64,000 nt of DNA, taken from contig NW_024104312.1 in the NCBI RefSeq assembly GCF_003945595.2, positions 1,178,001-1,242,000 on the forward strand, written 5' to 3'. This document shows, in pieces, positions 53,317 to 64,000 of the stretch (position 1 is the stretch's first letter; the number at the start of each line of letters is the position of its first letter). The notes under the pieces are model-generated. The model was given only the letters and a program-made list of their open reading frames with translations, was not told the DNA's origin and made no database searches. Source of the DNA: Pipra filicauda. Its lineage: Eukaryota > Chordata > Aves > Passeriformes > Pipridae. A program made the position numbers and the translations under genes.

Positions 53317-56300
53317 CAGTTAATCCAGTGACATCAAAATCCACTAGCATTGTATATTGACTTTAGTACAAACAGGATCAGATTCTGTATCACCTTACTG
53401 CCTTCAACATATCTTACAAAATAAGGAGTTAAGAAAAAAATTAAATCAATCATGAAACCCCTGTTGACTCTGGAGACATGGGAACAAGCCTGTGGTGTGA
53501 AAAGCCAGCAGGATGCTTTCTGCAGGAAGAGCTAAGCAGAATTGCTTTTCACTTGGTAAGCAGTAGAAAAGCAGCAGCTACCAGACAGCCTCTCGCAAGC
53601 TGAGTGTACAATTGAATCAATACTTTTAGTTTTACACTCTTATACATGCAGTAGAGAGAAAAGTTTGTATTCCAATCATGTTATCTGATGGCCCAACAAC
53701 AAAGACCATTGAAGCAAAACGAAAAAACATTTAAAAATTCATTGGGTGGCAGTGGGTACCTTGCCTTTATGTAGAAAATGCTTTTTCTAAAGTGATTTCA
53801 GCAAAATTAATTAGATCATCACAAAGATTTGCAAGGTAACTTCACTGAGGTAGCAATCTGCATGAAGCAATCTCTTGAAATAGCTAGCAGAACTCTATAA
53901 AGAAATATTGCTTGCTGGGTGTATCCCTGCAGATTAAATAGACTTGGTAGAAGGAGAAGCTTTTCAAAAAATTGCGTCAGTCTTCTTTCAAGCAGTGAAT
54001 GAAGAAAAATACTCCCTAGCCAAGTGTCCAACTTTAAGCATGTTCAGAAGCATTGTTTAGGTCAGTGAGAAGCAAGTCTGACCCAAGTCCTGCCCTTTAA
54101 GCAGTTCAAGCCCTTCAGAGAACAGGGCTTCCAGAGGCAGTTTGCCTGCTGGAGGGAGGTAACCTGTGCCTCTACACCACTTCTGGCTTAATGTGGAGGA
54201 TAGAAGGCTATGGCACATTTGGACTGCTGCAGACCACAGGAAGCAGTGTGGGACTCAGCTTACAGCCAGCCCAGTGCTAGGGAGCAAAAATTGGGGGATT
54301 TTTGTCTTGTTTATCCTATATTCTGTGCAATTAAGACTGGTGCCTCTCTATCTGCGTATCTGTTGGTGACTGAGCGGTTACAGCAGCAACCCAGCAGTGC
54401 ACTTAAACACATGCTTAGATTTCTCTCCAGTAAGTTGTACACCTGGGTGTTCTGCTGAACCCTAAAGATTGTTTTGCATTTCTCTACAAATCCCTCTGCC
54501 CAGCAAATGAACTCTTTTTGTTAAGAACATTGGTTCTTTGTTTAACATTTGTTAAGAAGCAATGGTTTGGACTGGGCTGCTATTCCTACGGGCTCTCAGA
54601 GAGAAGGAACAAGAGTCATCACCTCAGAGGAGCTAATAGCAGAGCAGAATATAAATTCTGTTGCCCAAAAACTAGGTATAAAGAATTCTATACAGCCACA
54701 ATACTGTGCACAAGAGCAAAAGGGATGGATACACCATCTTTAAGGAGTGTGATGATGGGGCATGATGTCCCATTGCTTTATGAGGCACAAATATGCTTAC
54801 CTTTCCTTATTTTCTAAGGCATATCCCATTTTCAAAATTGAATTGCAGTGAAAGGCTTGTACAGTAGCTACATAATTTTTGAGGATGTAGTCTGAGGCCT
54901 CCTTCATAATTTCTGAAAATTTTATGTAGACTGAATTGCTCTTGAATATGTGAACGTGTAGAACCAGGCTCAGGCCCATGAGTTGCAGGTTAGTGCCTTA
55001 TGTGGGCACAAGCACAGGGATCCTGCTCCACATTCACAAAGGCACTGTCCAGTCCAAAGGCGAACCTTTGTGGTTTGAAATACATCTTCCTTGACTACAA
55101 TGAGCAAAATGTGCAATTCTTTAATGCCTGAAACTGGCTGCACAGTAGCCAGCAGACCCTAGCATTTCACAGCTGCTGACAGCTCATCTCGGGGAGCAAG
55201 CGACTCCAGTGATACTAAAGCTGGAGTTATTTCCAAGAAAAAAACCCAAGCATTTTTTAAAACACTAATTAAAAGCAGACTTGGGTTCCTAACACTAACT
55301 CATCCTAAAGATCAGGAGGAAAACAACTACCATAGATAGAAAACTCTGACAATGCTGTTGCAGACCAAAGTGAAAGGGTATGAGCAATTAAACAATCATT
55401 ATTTCAATTACTGGCTTTCTTTCCTGATAAGCATGAGAAGCAGCAGTTAACCATCTGCCTTGTACAGTGCTGTGCTGCACAACATGAGAATGCCTTCAGC
55501 AGAAGCGTGCAGTGATTTGTGCTCACACACTGCAGTAAAAGAAATACTGAGTGGTAGAAAGGGAAATCTGCTGGGTTTTTTGTAGTGCCCCTCTGCCTGT
55601 ACATATTCTTCCCTTTTGAATGTGCTGCTCTTGGTCAGGGCTGGCTCAGAGAGCCACTGTTGCATGAGGTACATTTTCTTAGTCAAGTCCATGGGCAAGA
55701 CTCTATGTTGTTTGGCAGCCCCTACCTTAGGTAGAAGACCGTGTCTTCTCCTGAATTGTTTGTCTGTGACACATGCCCTTGTGACCTAGATGTGCTCTGA
55801 ACTTCCAGCAGACCTTCATCTTAGTAATTTTGGAAGAGAGGAAGGCAGCCCTCTGAGCTCCTTTTGTGGAAAAGCTGCAACTCTCCAGGGAAGCCTTTGC
55901 AGCCACCGTGCACATAAAGCTTGCAGTTGGTCCCACACTCCCACAGCTCCCTGGAGAACATCTTCGACACACTTGTGAGCCCCAAGAACAAGGGTCTCTG
56001 TGGAAGATTCTCCAAAGCAAGACATCAGAAGCCACACTAGTCATAGCAGTCAGAAAGTAGCTCTAAGAGGAACGTGGCCTCTAAAGAGCTACTCTTTATT
56101 CAGGAGACATGGATCCTCCAATGTCCACACCAATATTAGGAAGGGCTGAAATCTGCAGAGTGACTCCTGCTTTACTTCCAGGCCCATGGGTCCCTTGAAA
56201 CACCCTTACTATGTTACCTCTCTCCAGATGGTGTCTCCTTGCTTTCCCAAAAAGTGGCAGAGGTCCTCAGGCGAGTTGGTCCGTGGTCAGAAATACGTTG

Positions 56301-57539
56301 CTTCAGTGCTGAAAATCACCATGTGCAAAGTGCCACCACTTCTTCCATACTTGCGGCTCACCTATGGCAGAGACCAAGGACATTTAACACCAGTGGTGAC
56401 AATTTAACCCTTGGATAAGGCATGTGTGTAAATACTCACTGTAGCAGCTGCTCCTGGTACTAGTTACCATACTCTTAGGGACTGGGGCTGTCCATACCCA
56501 ATGTCTTGGTTGTTTGCATTACCAACATCAGTGCACACAAGCTGTCCCAGAAGATCAAGGATGCTGGGTAGCCTGGAGCCGGAGCACACAATTTTCAGTT
56601 TGCCTGGCACCACCTTGCATTTCTTAGGAAGTTTTCTTCACTGTGCCACTGCAGCAGAAAGGAAAAAAAAAGAAAAAAAAGACCCACAGTTTTACAGCTG
56701 CCAAAGGGAAGAGGTCATTTTGTGCCCTGCTCTGGCACACTGACTCAAAGAGATGGAAGAAGAAAAGGCAGGACAGCAGATGGGATTCAGTGCTGCATAG
56801 TGGATCAACTAATGGAGGAAAAACAACTCTCTGAACAAGAAAGGCTGAAGCAATTATAGAACTTAGAGTGCACAAATAAGGGTGGTAACAAGAGGATAGT
56901 GGGATGGAAGAGGAGAAGGAGGTACTAACCAGGATATAAAATGCTGTGGGATCTGGACAAAGGCTTTTAAGTACAGGAGCAGAGAGAAAATGCAAGAGCT
57001 CTACTGGAAGAAACAATAAGCTCTGGAAACAGAGGCATAAATTCTCACAGGACTGGCTGGCAGTCCTTATGGACTGGTGGTACCACACTGTAAGATGCTC
57101 CACAAACCCATCATAAGGTAAGGTCTGCCAAAGGACCACCTGCTGCTCCAAGGGGGACAGCAAGCTTCCTTCGGTTATCCCTCAGTATCACTTTCTCCAC
57201 ATCTTGGCATCTCTCCCTGCACTGCAGCACGGAAGAGTTGCTCACCCTCCAGCTCTCCAGGGCAGAAAATACTTTAGAGAAGAAACAATATTTCCCTCCA
57301 AGACAAAGAGAAATGGGCATTGTGATAGTGGATACTGGTGTTGTGATTCATGCAAAGATAAAAACCTTTCAGTGCAGCGTGGTGCCGTTTCTGGGGTAGT
57401 CTGAGTGAAGGGATGAGGCTGGTTTTGGTGTGGGGCCCTGGGAAGTGGGTCGCTTTGGAAACTCAGTCACAGACTCCAGCAACGAGGTGCTGAACAATCA
57501 CTGCTGCTCTTCCCAGATGCTGAGGGGAGAAAAAAAAGC

Positions 57540-57830
57540 CTTTGAGTGAAGAGTTAATTATAGGGATTGTATTCCACTTCCTACAATTAAGGGAACCCAT
57601 CTGTAGAGATTTTAATTAGTGGAGATCTTATGGGGAGTTTCAGTTTGGCTGGAGGGTCTTACCGAGTGTACTCTGTCTCCTTGGTATTTTCTGTAGTTGT
57701 GCAGTCATGAGCATTTGCCATTAAAGACAGTGTTAGATGGCAATAAATAAGGAATGGACAACACAATTATTTTCATACACAGCAGATGTACGTATTTGCC
57801 TTTTCCCCTAACTCTCATCATCTTTCCCAA
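57540..57830. promoter_or_regulatory. Candidate conserved non-coding element
   Basis: This repeat-free AT-rich stretch carries several homeodomain-type cores, including GTTAATTATAGG near 57552, TACAATTAAGG near 57582 and TTTTAATTAGTGG near 57610. It also holds CACAATTATTTTC near 57760. It is a candidate only from texture; no conservation data are available. Confidence 0.2.
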
Positions 57831-59172
57831 ATTAATAGAACCACTAGCTACAAAAGTCTTTTTTTATTTTTAAAAAAATGGGTGGATGGTACAATTCATG
57901 TGCATGAAGCCATTTTTGAAAAATTAAATGAGGACATTTCGCCCTGTATAATAAATCAATCATAAAAGGCATAGGATGGGTATTAGGAAGAATGATCCAA
58001 ATAAACTCCTTTTCTATCTAAAGCATTTTCATTCCATTGCTTTCCTATGTGTTACATTTAAAACTTATTAACATTACTGTTGATCTGTCAGGTTTTTTTC
58101 CCAGCTTCTTTTAGACATAGCCCTTTTTCTGCATTGACTTTTTTTCCCCCCCAGTTTAACCCACTAAGTTTCTCGTAAATGCACCTCAAAATCAGCCGTC
58201 CAAAGAGACATCATGTATGTCACATTTAGTAGGTGCCTAAGACACCACAATGCACTGAAGTTTGTGCACCCACAAGGAGTGCACAGCCAAAAGCTCAAAT
58301 CACTGGGCATCTTCTCTTGCTGTCAGGGACTTTGGGTCTGCCCTAGAGATAAATATTCCTTCACTTACAAATTAACTGAAAGGTCCCACACTGCTGGTTC
58401 CTGCTGTAGACTACTTAGGTCTTGCTTGATTTGAATTATTCCTCGTGCCCTAATGATTCCTGGTGCCTTGTTTCCCCAGACACAGCTGAGGGAGTGGGAG
58501 CTGGCTGAGGGCTGAGAGCTGCCAGGTTTGCTGAACAGGCAGGGCTAGTATAGCCCTCGTGTGAAGGGGGGAGATTGAGCCCTCCTGGCTCACCCTGCCT
58601 GCAAAATCAAGTCCTAACATAAAGCCCAAGGAAGTCATCAGGTCAACCAAGCATGACTGACTATCCTTTGGAAGACTCCATCACACACTGCCTCCACCTT
58701 CATCTTGCCTGATCTTAAGAAAACAAGGGTCTGGGAGTGAAACTCTCAGAAAGCAGTGGAGGCAGCAGCTCTGTGGTTGCTCGATGCTGCATGTTGAATG
58801 CAATGGCCCACATCCACCTATGTTGCAGCCCAATCCAGACCTTCCTGCTGGGCCCAAGCTCAGCTATGTGTAAGAGGCTGCTCCCACAGGGAGGGTCATG
58901 GAGCAGGAGGAGGCTATTGCCCAGTGCTGTGGTCCCACAGATGCAGCTGGAGTAGTTTCTCCACTTATATGTAGGTGCTCTGAATTTCCTGCTGCCTGGA
59001 TCTTACTTCAGTTCCTTCTCATTTTTTTTCCCATTTTCAGAGACCATTTTTCATTCACTGTCTGTAATGAGACATTCAGTTCCACAGCAATATCCAACTC
59101 ATCAATCTTTTCCTTTCAAGAGTACTGCTGCTTTTACTGGTCCTCTACTCAGGTTTATTATATACAAGGCCA

Positions 59173-59205
59173 TACACACACACTCTTATATATATGTGTG
59201 TATAG
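59173..59205. repeat. Compound AC/TA/TG microsatellite
   Basis: An AC run, then a TA run, then a TG run. The AC and TG ends are complementary, so the array can fold on itself. Confidence 0.7.
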
Positions 59206-59258
59206 AGCAGATTCTTTTCCCTTTTGTCTGTCTTTTTGTTCTTTGCTGTGTTTAAGTT

Positions 59259-59330
59259 GTTTGCAACATTCTTGTAATTACCTGGCCTCTGATTGTTTAC
59301 AACATTCTTGTGATTACCTGGCCTATTGTT
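59259..59330. repeat. 36-bp tandem duplication, two copies
   Basis: Two head-to-tail copies of a 36-bp unit. Each starts with GTTTGCAAC or GTTTACAAC and contains ATTCTTGTAATTACCTGGCC or ATTCTTGTGATTACCTGGCC. Only a handful of bases differ, so the duplication is probably much younger than the MIR and L3/CR1 relics. Confidence 0.8.
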
Positions 59331-59334
59331 GCAT

Positions 59335-62300
59335 CTAACACTCTCTCTTACAGTCTCTCAGGAAAAGTATTAACCATATTTCCTGTCATTCCCTTTCTTG
59401 TGCCATTCCTGCTTGCTAGCTGTTCATTGGGATCTACCTACTCATGCATAATTTTCTGGTGAAGTGTGCTCTGCAGCAATGAAGTATATCTATTCTGACC
59501 TTCAGAGAGTTAGTCTGAGTCTAAGGTGAATTCTTATTAACCTCAGATTACCATTTAAGAGGTTTTATAACATCTACCCTCCTAACAAGGTCTGCCGTGT
59601 TGCTTAGAGCCCCAGAAGACAGCTCTGCTTCCTCCCCTCTTCGTGCTCATTCAGCTCCCAGTGCAATCATTCCCAAATTTTCAAAGCCAAAAAGCTTTAC
59701 ATATTGTCTATTCTCCATCTCAATGCCTGGAACAAACCATGGTGGCTTTTACTACTCAGTCAAGTGTTACTGAGAATGTGGTAGATAGACAATATGCTAT
59801 GCAAACCAGCAGGCCTTTGGGGGTTTGAGGCATGGAGCAATGCAACTTCTCCTGTGGGAGTGGTGCAGAAAAACAAACCAGCTGTCTGGATTGAAATCAT
59901 GAGCAATTAAGAGCAGTTTCAACTACCCAGAACTGAACTGTATAAATATTACACCCGACCTATTTTCACATGAAGAGTGGCTACCCATGAGAGAGCTTTA
60001 CCTAAATCAGAGGGATGTTGTCTGAGGGAATCCTGAAGGTCAAGGGTTCAAGAGATATTTTGAAATGATCTTCTTAATTAGAAGCAGCACAGTCTATTCT
60101 TCTGTGTGTAGACAGGCACAAGAGCTACAGATCAAAATTAGAGAAACTGGAGGGGAAGCTCTGCCAGTGGGTTCTCATCATAAGAGATGGAATTCCAGCG
60201 GGAAGAGATCCCAGCCTTGCCTGCCTCCGGCATCCAGTGGAGACGCCACAATCGTCAGACTGCAGTTATCATCGGAGAAAAAAGGGCCCATTCATCTATA
60301 CTTGTCCCGGGAGAAGCAACTGGCTTGAAAATGAGTGCTCTTGCATACAAGAAAGATTTCTTTGGGTGGGGATGGGACCTAGGTTTCCTTTTTGAGGCAC
60401 TGGATGCTGAAAGTAACTTATGGATCATAATCATTGCCATGTTAAAATGCATCATGGTAGCTCTAGAGACAGCAACCCACCCCAGAGTGTCTGATAAAAA
60501 TAGTTAAGATAAACGGGGAATGGAATCCACCACCACCTCAGTGAAGCCACAGGAATCTCTTTCCATTGTAAATATGCTCCATACAATGATGCCGCTCTCA
60601 CAGGAGCGATAGTAAAACATAAATCACACTAACTAGTAACAGGACCCACCAAACAATGCAAAATGGCTCGCAACTGAGGCTTGGCTCTGCATGCAGAGAA
60701 CTGTGTCTAATCTTAGAGCATTTGCTAGGGCAGCCAGAGGAGAGACTCAAGGCTCTGCTCAGATCATGAAGAGGAAGACATAAGCCTGGGACACAGTCTC
60801 CACAGATAAATCACACACCTATGTATTTTATTGCTAGCTCGCTTATCGGAAGATTGTAAGTAGTCAGAGTGTCTAACAGCTGAGGTCCAGGTAAAGAGTA
60901 CTGGAGTGAATTTGGGCAGGAGCTACACTCCCATGGTACCTGCAAGAAAGAGGCTACATGCCCATCAGTGCCAGATGAGAAATAGCTCAAAACTGAGACT
61001 GTGACTACATTTTGCTGTCATTAATTATTTATAAGCCATCTAAGTCTGATTTAGATCCTGAGGTCAGGTATGCAAACTTGAAATGGCATACTCCCATCTC
61101 CCACGGTTTCATTTTTTAACAACAGCAGTAAGAGAGAAGCAGCAGAGTGACTTCTTTCACCAGTTCACACTCTACCAGCCCACCGATTCCAAGGGACGTG
61201 CACACACAGCCTGAGAACCAGCCCAGGATTTTCTGTTGGCGGTTGTAAACTGTGAATTAGATGAAAGCTCATCAAGCAGTGCTGTTGTGGTTTCAAAATT
61301 GCATTAGTCTTCATCTGGATCCACAAATACAGGTTTGATTAGGGCGGTAAGCACATGACAAAATGCCTTGCAGTGCAAACGCTAAACAGTCATAAAGATA
61401 ACATTTCAATAATTTTTCTTCTATCTACAGGCTTCATTTATTTGGGTGACATTTTATGGTATGGACTGTAAAACTGTAAGAAATATTTCAGACAGTACCT
61501 TCAAACATGCACTGAGGTGATTTGGCATTACCAGCTGTGAGTTGATTATTTTTTTGCACGTTTACTCAACACTTCTGACCTTAAACCAGAGGATTAAACC
61601 TGTGCTTTCCAAAGAGTGACCATTTACAGGCTCTAAGTCTTGTCTGGAACCTGCAAAGAGCCCTGTTAATGGCAGCTGTCTCCCAGTGAGCTGCTATTTG
61701 CTTGAGCCTGGGCAGCAACAAGAAACTAAGGACTGGTACTTAATTCCCCCTACGGTGACTTAGACCACAGCGGGGCAGGCCAGGTTACTCTGAGTGTTAT
61801 CTGGTGTGTGATGTGTGCAAGGTGTGTGCAAGGAGTGTGACGCCCTGCAAATGGCTTTTGGTGCATATCCACCTCAACACTTTCCTTGCTACCCAGGAGC
61901 AGAGCTGGATGACGTAGCTGTTGAAGTTCACCAAAACGCTTGGTAACCACTCAGCACCACAACCTCTGTAAGCACCTAAAATGAAGGCTTGTTCAGCCTC
62001 AAAACACGTGACACAGAGAAAAACCCTCTTGCGAGTCTCAGCTTCTCAGGCAGAAGCCTAGCAACAGGAGCCACAGCAGAGGAGGTGACCCCTCATCAGT
62101 AAGTGTTGCAATTAGTAGTATTTGGTGTGACAAATAAAATCAAGGCCTGACTGCGCTAATTACAAAAAAATCCCCAAAACCAAAACACACATGCAAATAC
62201 TTTGCATGAGGCAAGACCCTTAAGTGCCCAGCCATGCTTTGCTGAGCTGGCTGAGTGCACGAGGGGGATGCTGAAGCACCCAGAGGGGCAGCTGCCCTGC

Positions 62301-64000
62301 AGAAAGGAGAGAAGCTGGGTGTGCTACCCCATAACTCTTCCCCAGAGGGGCTGGTAGTAGAATTGGGACCAAACACATCAAAATCCACAACCACTTGGAA
62401 ACCAAAGCCCAAAGCGCTCTAAGTATTTCAGAAAATTGTAACACTGTATAACCTAAAATACCTGCAAGGACAATTTTCTCCCCTTCTGCACTCTCTCAAA
62501 AAAGGCTTATGTCATGAAAGGACAATTATTCAGTTAGTCAAGACACAGCAAATGCTAAGTGTACCCATCAACCCTTATCTGCCAATGGACTTCCATTTCT
62601 TATCTGATTTTTTTCTTCTTTCCTTCACCTGGCTACTTTCCTTGCACCATCTCTTTAATTTTCCTTCTTCCCTCTCTGAGGTTTCCACAAAAATTCTTCC
62701 CCACTTCCATCATCTTCCTTCCACCTATTTGCTGAGCTTCCTTGAAATCCCCTGCTCTTGTGTGTGAAGCAGTCACCCCGACGTCTGAATGCAACATTAT
62801 TGATGTTTGCTGGTGCAAGGCATTCGTCAGAGCAGTGCTCTTTTTCTACCACTATCAGGTAAAGATAATTTTGCTTAAAAATGTTCCTAGTTTGGTCAGG
62901 GTAAAAGGCACTGAGAAACAAGTGTAGTCCAGATAATTAAAGACCTTGTGATGACCACATGTTCTGAAGCTCTAGAAAGCCAAACAGACCTGAAGAAAAT
63001 TCTCCCTCTCTGTAATTGCTGCCTATAAATTGCTCTTATTATTAATTAATGTGCTTACTAGCTACTCCCAGTCAGAATAATCACAGTTAACAAGATTATC
63101 TTCTTGTGCTTTGTGTAATTAGCAGGGGTAAGAAAAGCAGAGAAAAGTATAGTTTACCTTGCATTAGGTGCACAAGCTTCCACTAACCACAGATCCCTGG
63201 ATGTGATCCTGCACAGTGGTTGCACTTTGGCATTTTGCAGCTCTTCTGAAAGAGTTTTGGTTTACGAAATTCGCACTAAGATGTCTTTCAAGCAAGCAAA
63301 CCAACAGCATCCTGAAAAAAAGAATCTCCATTTGGGTATCTTTTCAATTTTTTTTATACCTCTTCCATTTTTCCATTCTGCAGGGGATTTTGTAAAAACT
63401 ATTGAAATCGGATCTATTTGCATTTTTTAATTTAACATTGAATTAATTTTGCATCTGCAGTGCACACAATTCAAAAGCAGGACCTTAGATCCCTTGAAAT
63501 CAACATTAAAATGATCTCTCTATGTCTGCTTAAGATTTCCATGTGGTTTTTGGATCAGTGTAAATTTCCCCTCTACCCAGAAATTTTTACCACCTTTGAA
63601 AATAAAATTACTTAAAACATTCAAGTTGAAAGCTGAGGTAACAGCTGAAGTGTGAGAATTTCATTTGCTTGGCCCTTTAAGGGAGAGAATTCATCCCTAA
63701 AGAACACTTTTCTATTGGAAATAAGGAGCACAAAGAGGAGAAAGGACATTCTCTTTCTAACCTGCTTCTTCTAAACTAATCTAATCTCTAATCTAATCTA
63801 ATTTATAACAAAGCACAACAACACGGCTGCCAGCAAGAGCCTGTGTAGGAAGGCCTCGGGAATGGGCAGAGACTTACCTGAGGCTGTTTAGCAGGTCTGT
63901 GATAGAGCAGAGACAAGAACCCGGATCTCGGGGGTCCTGGCTCTGTGCTCTGGTCACAAGTGTCCCCGGGGGCCAGAAACAGCCCAGGAAACATTGCAAG
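59335..64000. other. Upstream flank to right edge, mostly unassigned
   Basis: AT-rich, gene-free sequence. A stretch at 63000-63125 has enhancer-like texture (GATTATC, GTAATTAGC and TTATTAATTAATG cores). A pentanucleotide repeat lies at 63771-63804. The neighbouring gene expected from mammalian order, CRY1, was not seen. Confidence 0.5.
63771..63804. repeat. CTAAT pentanucleotide microsatellite
   Basis: An imperfect array of CTAAT units (about six) with one CTCTAAT interruption. Confidence 0.85.

Larger units (their letters stand above)
50320..59250. other. Upstream flank, mostly unassigned
   Basis: AT-rich sequence. Apart from the L3/CR1 relic and the palindrome at 53293, I saw no recognisable element. 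The 179-codon minus frame at 56624-57163 is built on pyrimidine-rich sequence opposite an A/G-rich run and shows no family resemblance. Overlapping frames near 55447-56060 on the minus strand were examined and not recognised. Confidence 0.45.

Noticed and set aside
56624..57163. 179-codon minus-strand frame rich in Ser, Leu and Phe
   Set aside because: It is the reverse of A/G-rich sequence, which lacks stops on that strand. The run of Phe comes from an A-rich tract, and no family was recognised.
58898..59338. 146-codon plus-strand frame
   Set aside because: It runs through a microsatellite and the 36-bp tandem duplication, so it is not a conserved coding sequence.

Overview
The window looks like a piece of a vertebrate nuclear genome, most likely a bird or another sauropsid. 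It is AT-rich, non-coding DNA with one sharply bounded GC- and CpG-rich island. The recognisable interspersed repeats are old: MIR-type SINE relics and L3/CR1-type LINE relics. I saw no Alu-, L1- or B1-like sequence and no young CR1 3' end. The species assignment is an inference; no species-diagnostic marker was found.

Only one protein-coding exon is firmly supported. It is the first coding exon of ABTB3 (also called BTBD11, ankyrin repeat and BTB/POZ domain protein), on the minus strand at 8882-9842. It encodes residues 1-320 plus the first base of codon 321 and ends at a clean GTGAGT splice donor. The gene therefore runs leftwards. Positions 1-8881 are the 5' part of intron 1, and the ankyrin and BTB exons lie outside the window to the left. 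The promoter and 5' UTR lie at about 9843-10250 in the CpG island. There is no obvious TATA box, but a GC-box / ATGCAAA / CCAAT module occurs twice in tandem. A 9-codon upstream ORF overlaps the start codon out of frame, and a strong cryptic splice donor lies within codons 4-6.

Positions 10520-64000 (about 53 kb) are upstream flank. I found no convincing exon, tRNA, rRNA or CRISPR array there. It holds MIR and L3/CR1 relics, short microsatellites, a few small tandem duplications, several unusually perfect palindromes or hairpins, and AT-rich stretches with homeodomain-type cores that could be conserved enhancers. From the mammalian gene order I would expect CRY1 beyond the right edge, but nothing in the window shows it. 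Two coding-like but broken segments (5840-6780 and 18590-18760) may be decayed retrocopies; I could not name a parent for either.

No new multi-gene system is present. The observations most worth a second look are the duplicated promoter module, the overlapping upstream ORF with the adjacent cryptic donor, the perfect 24-bp palindrome at 53293, the 23-bp inverted repeat at 32917, and the duplicated RUNX-type site at 50276.
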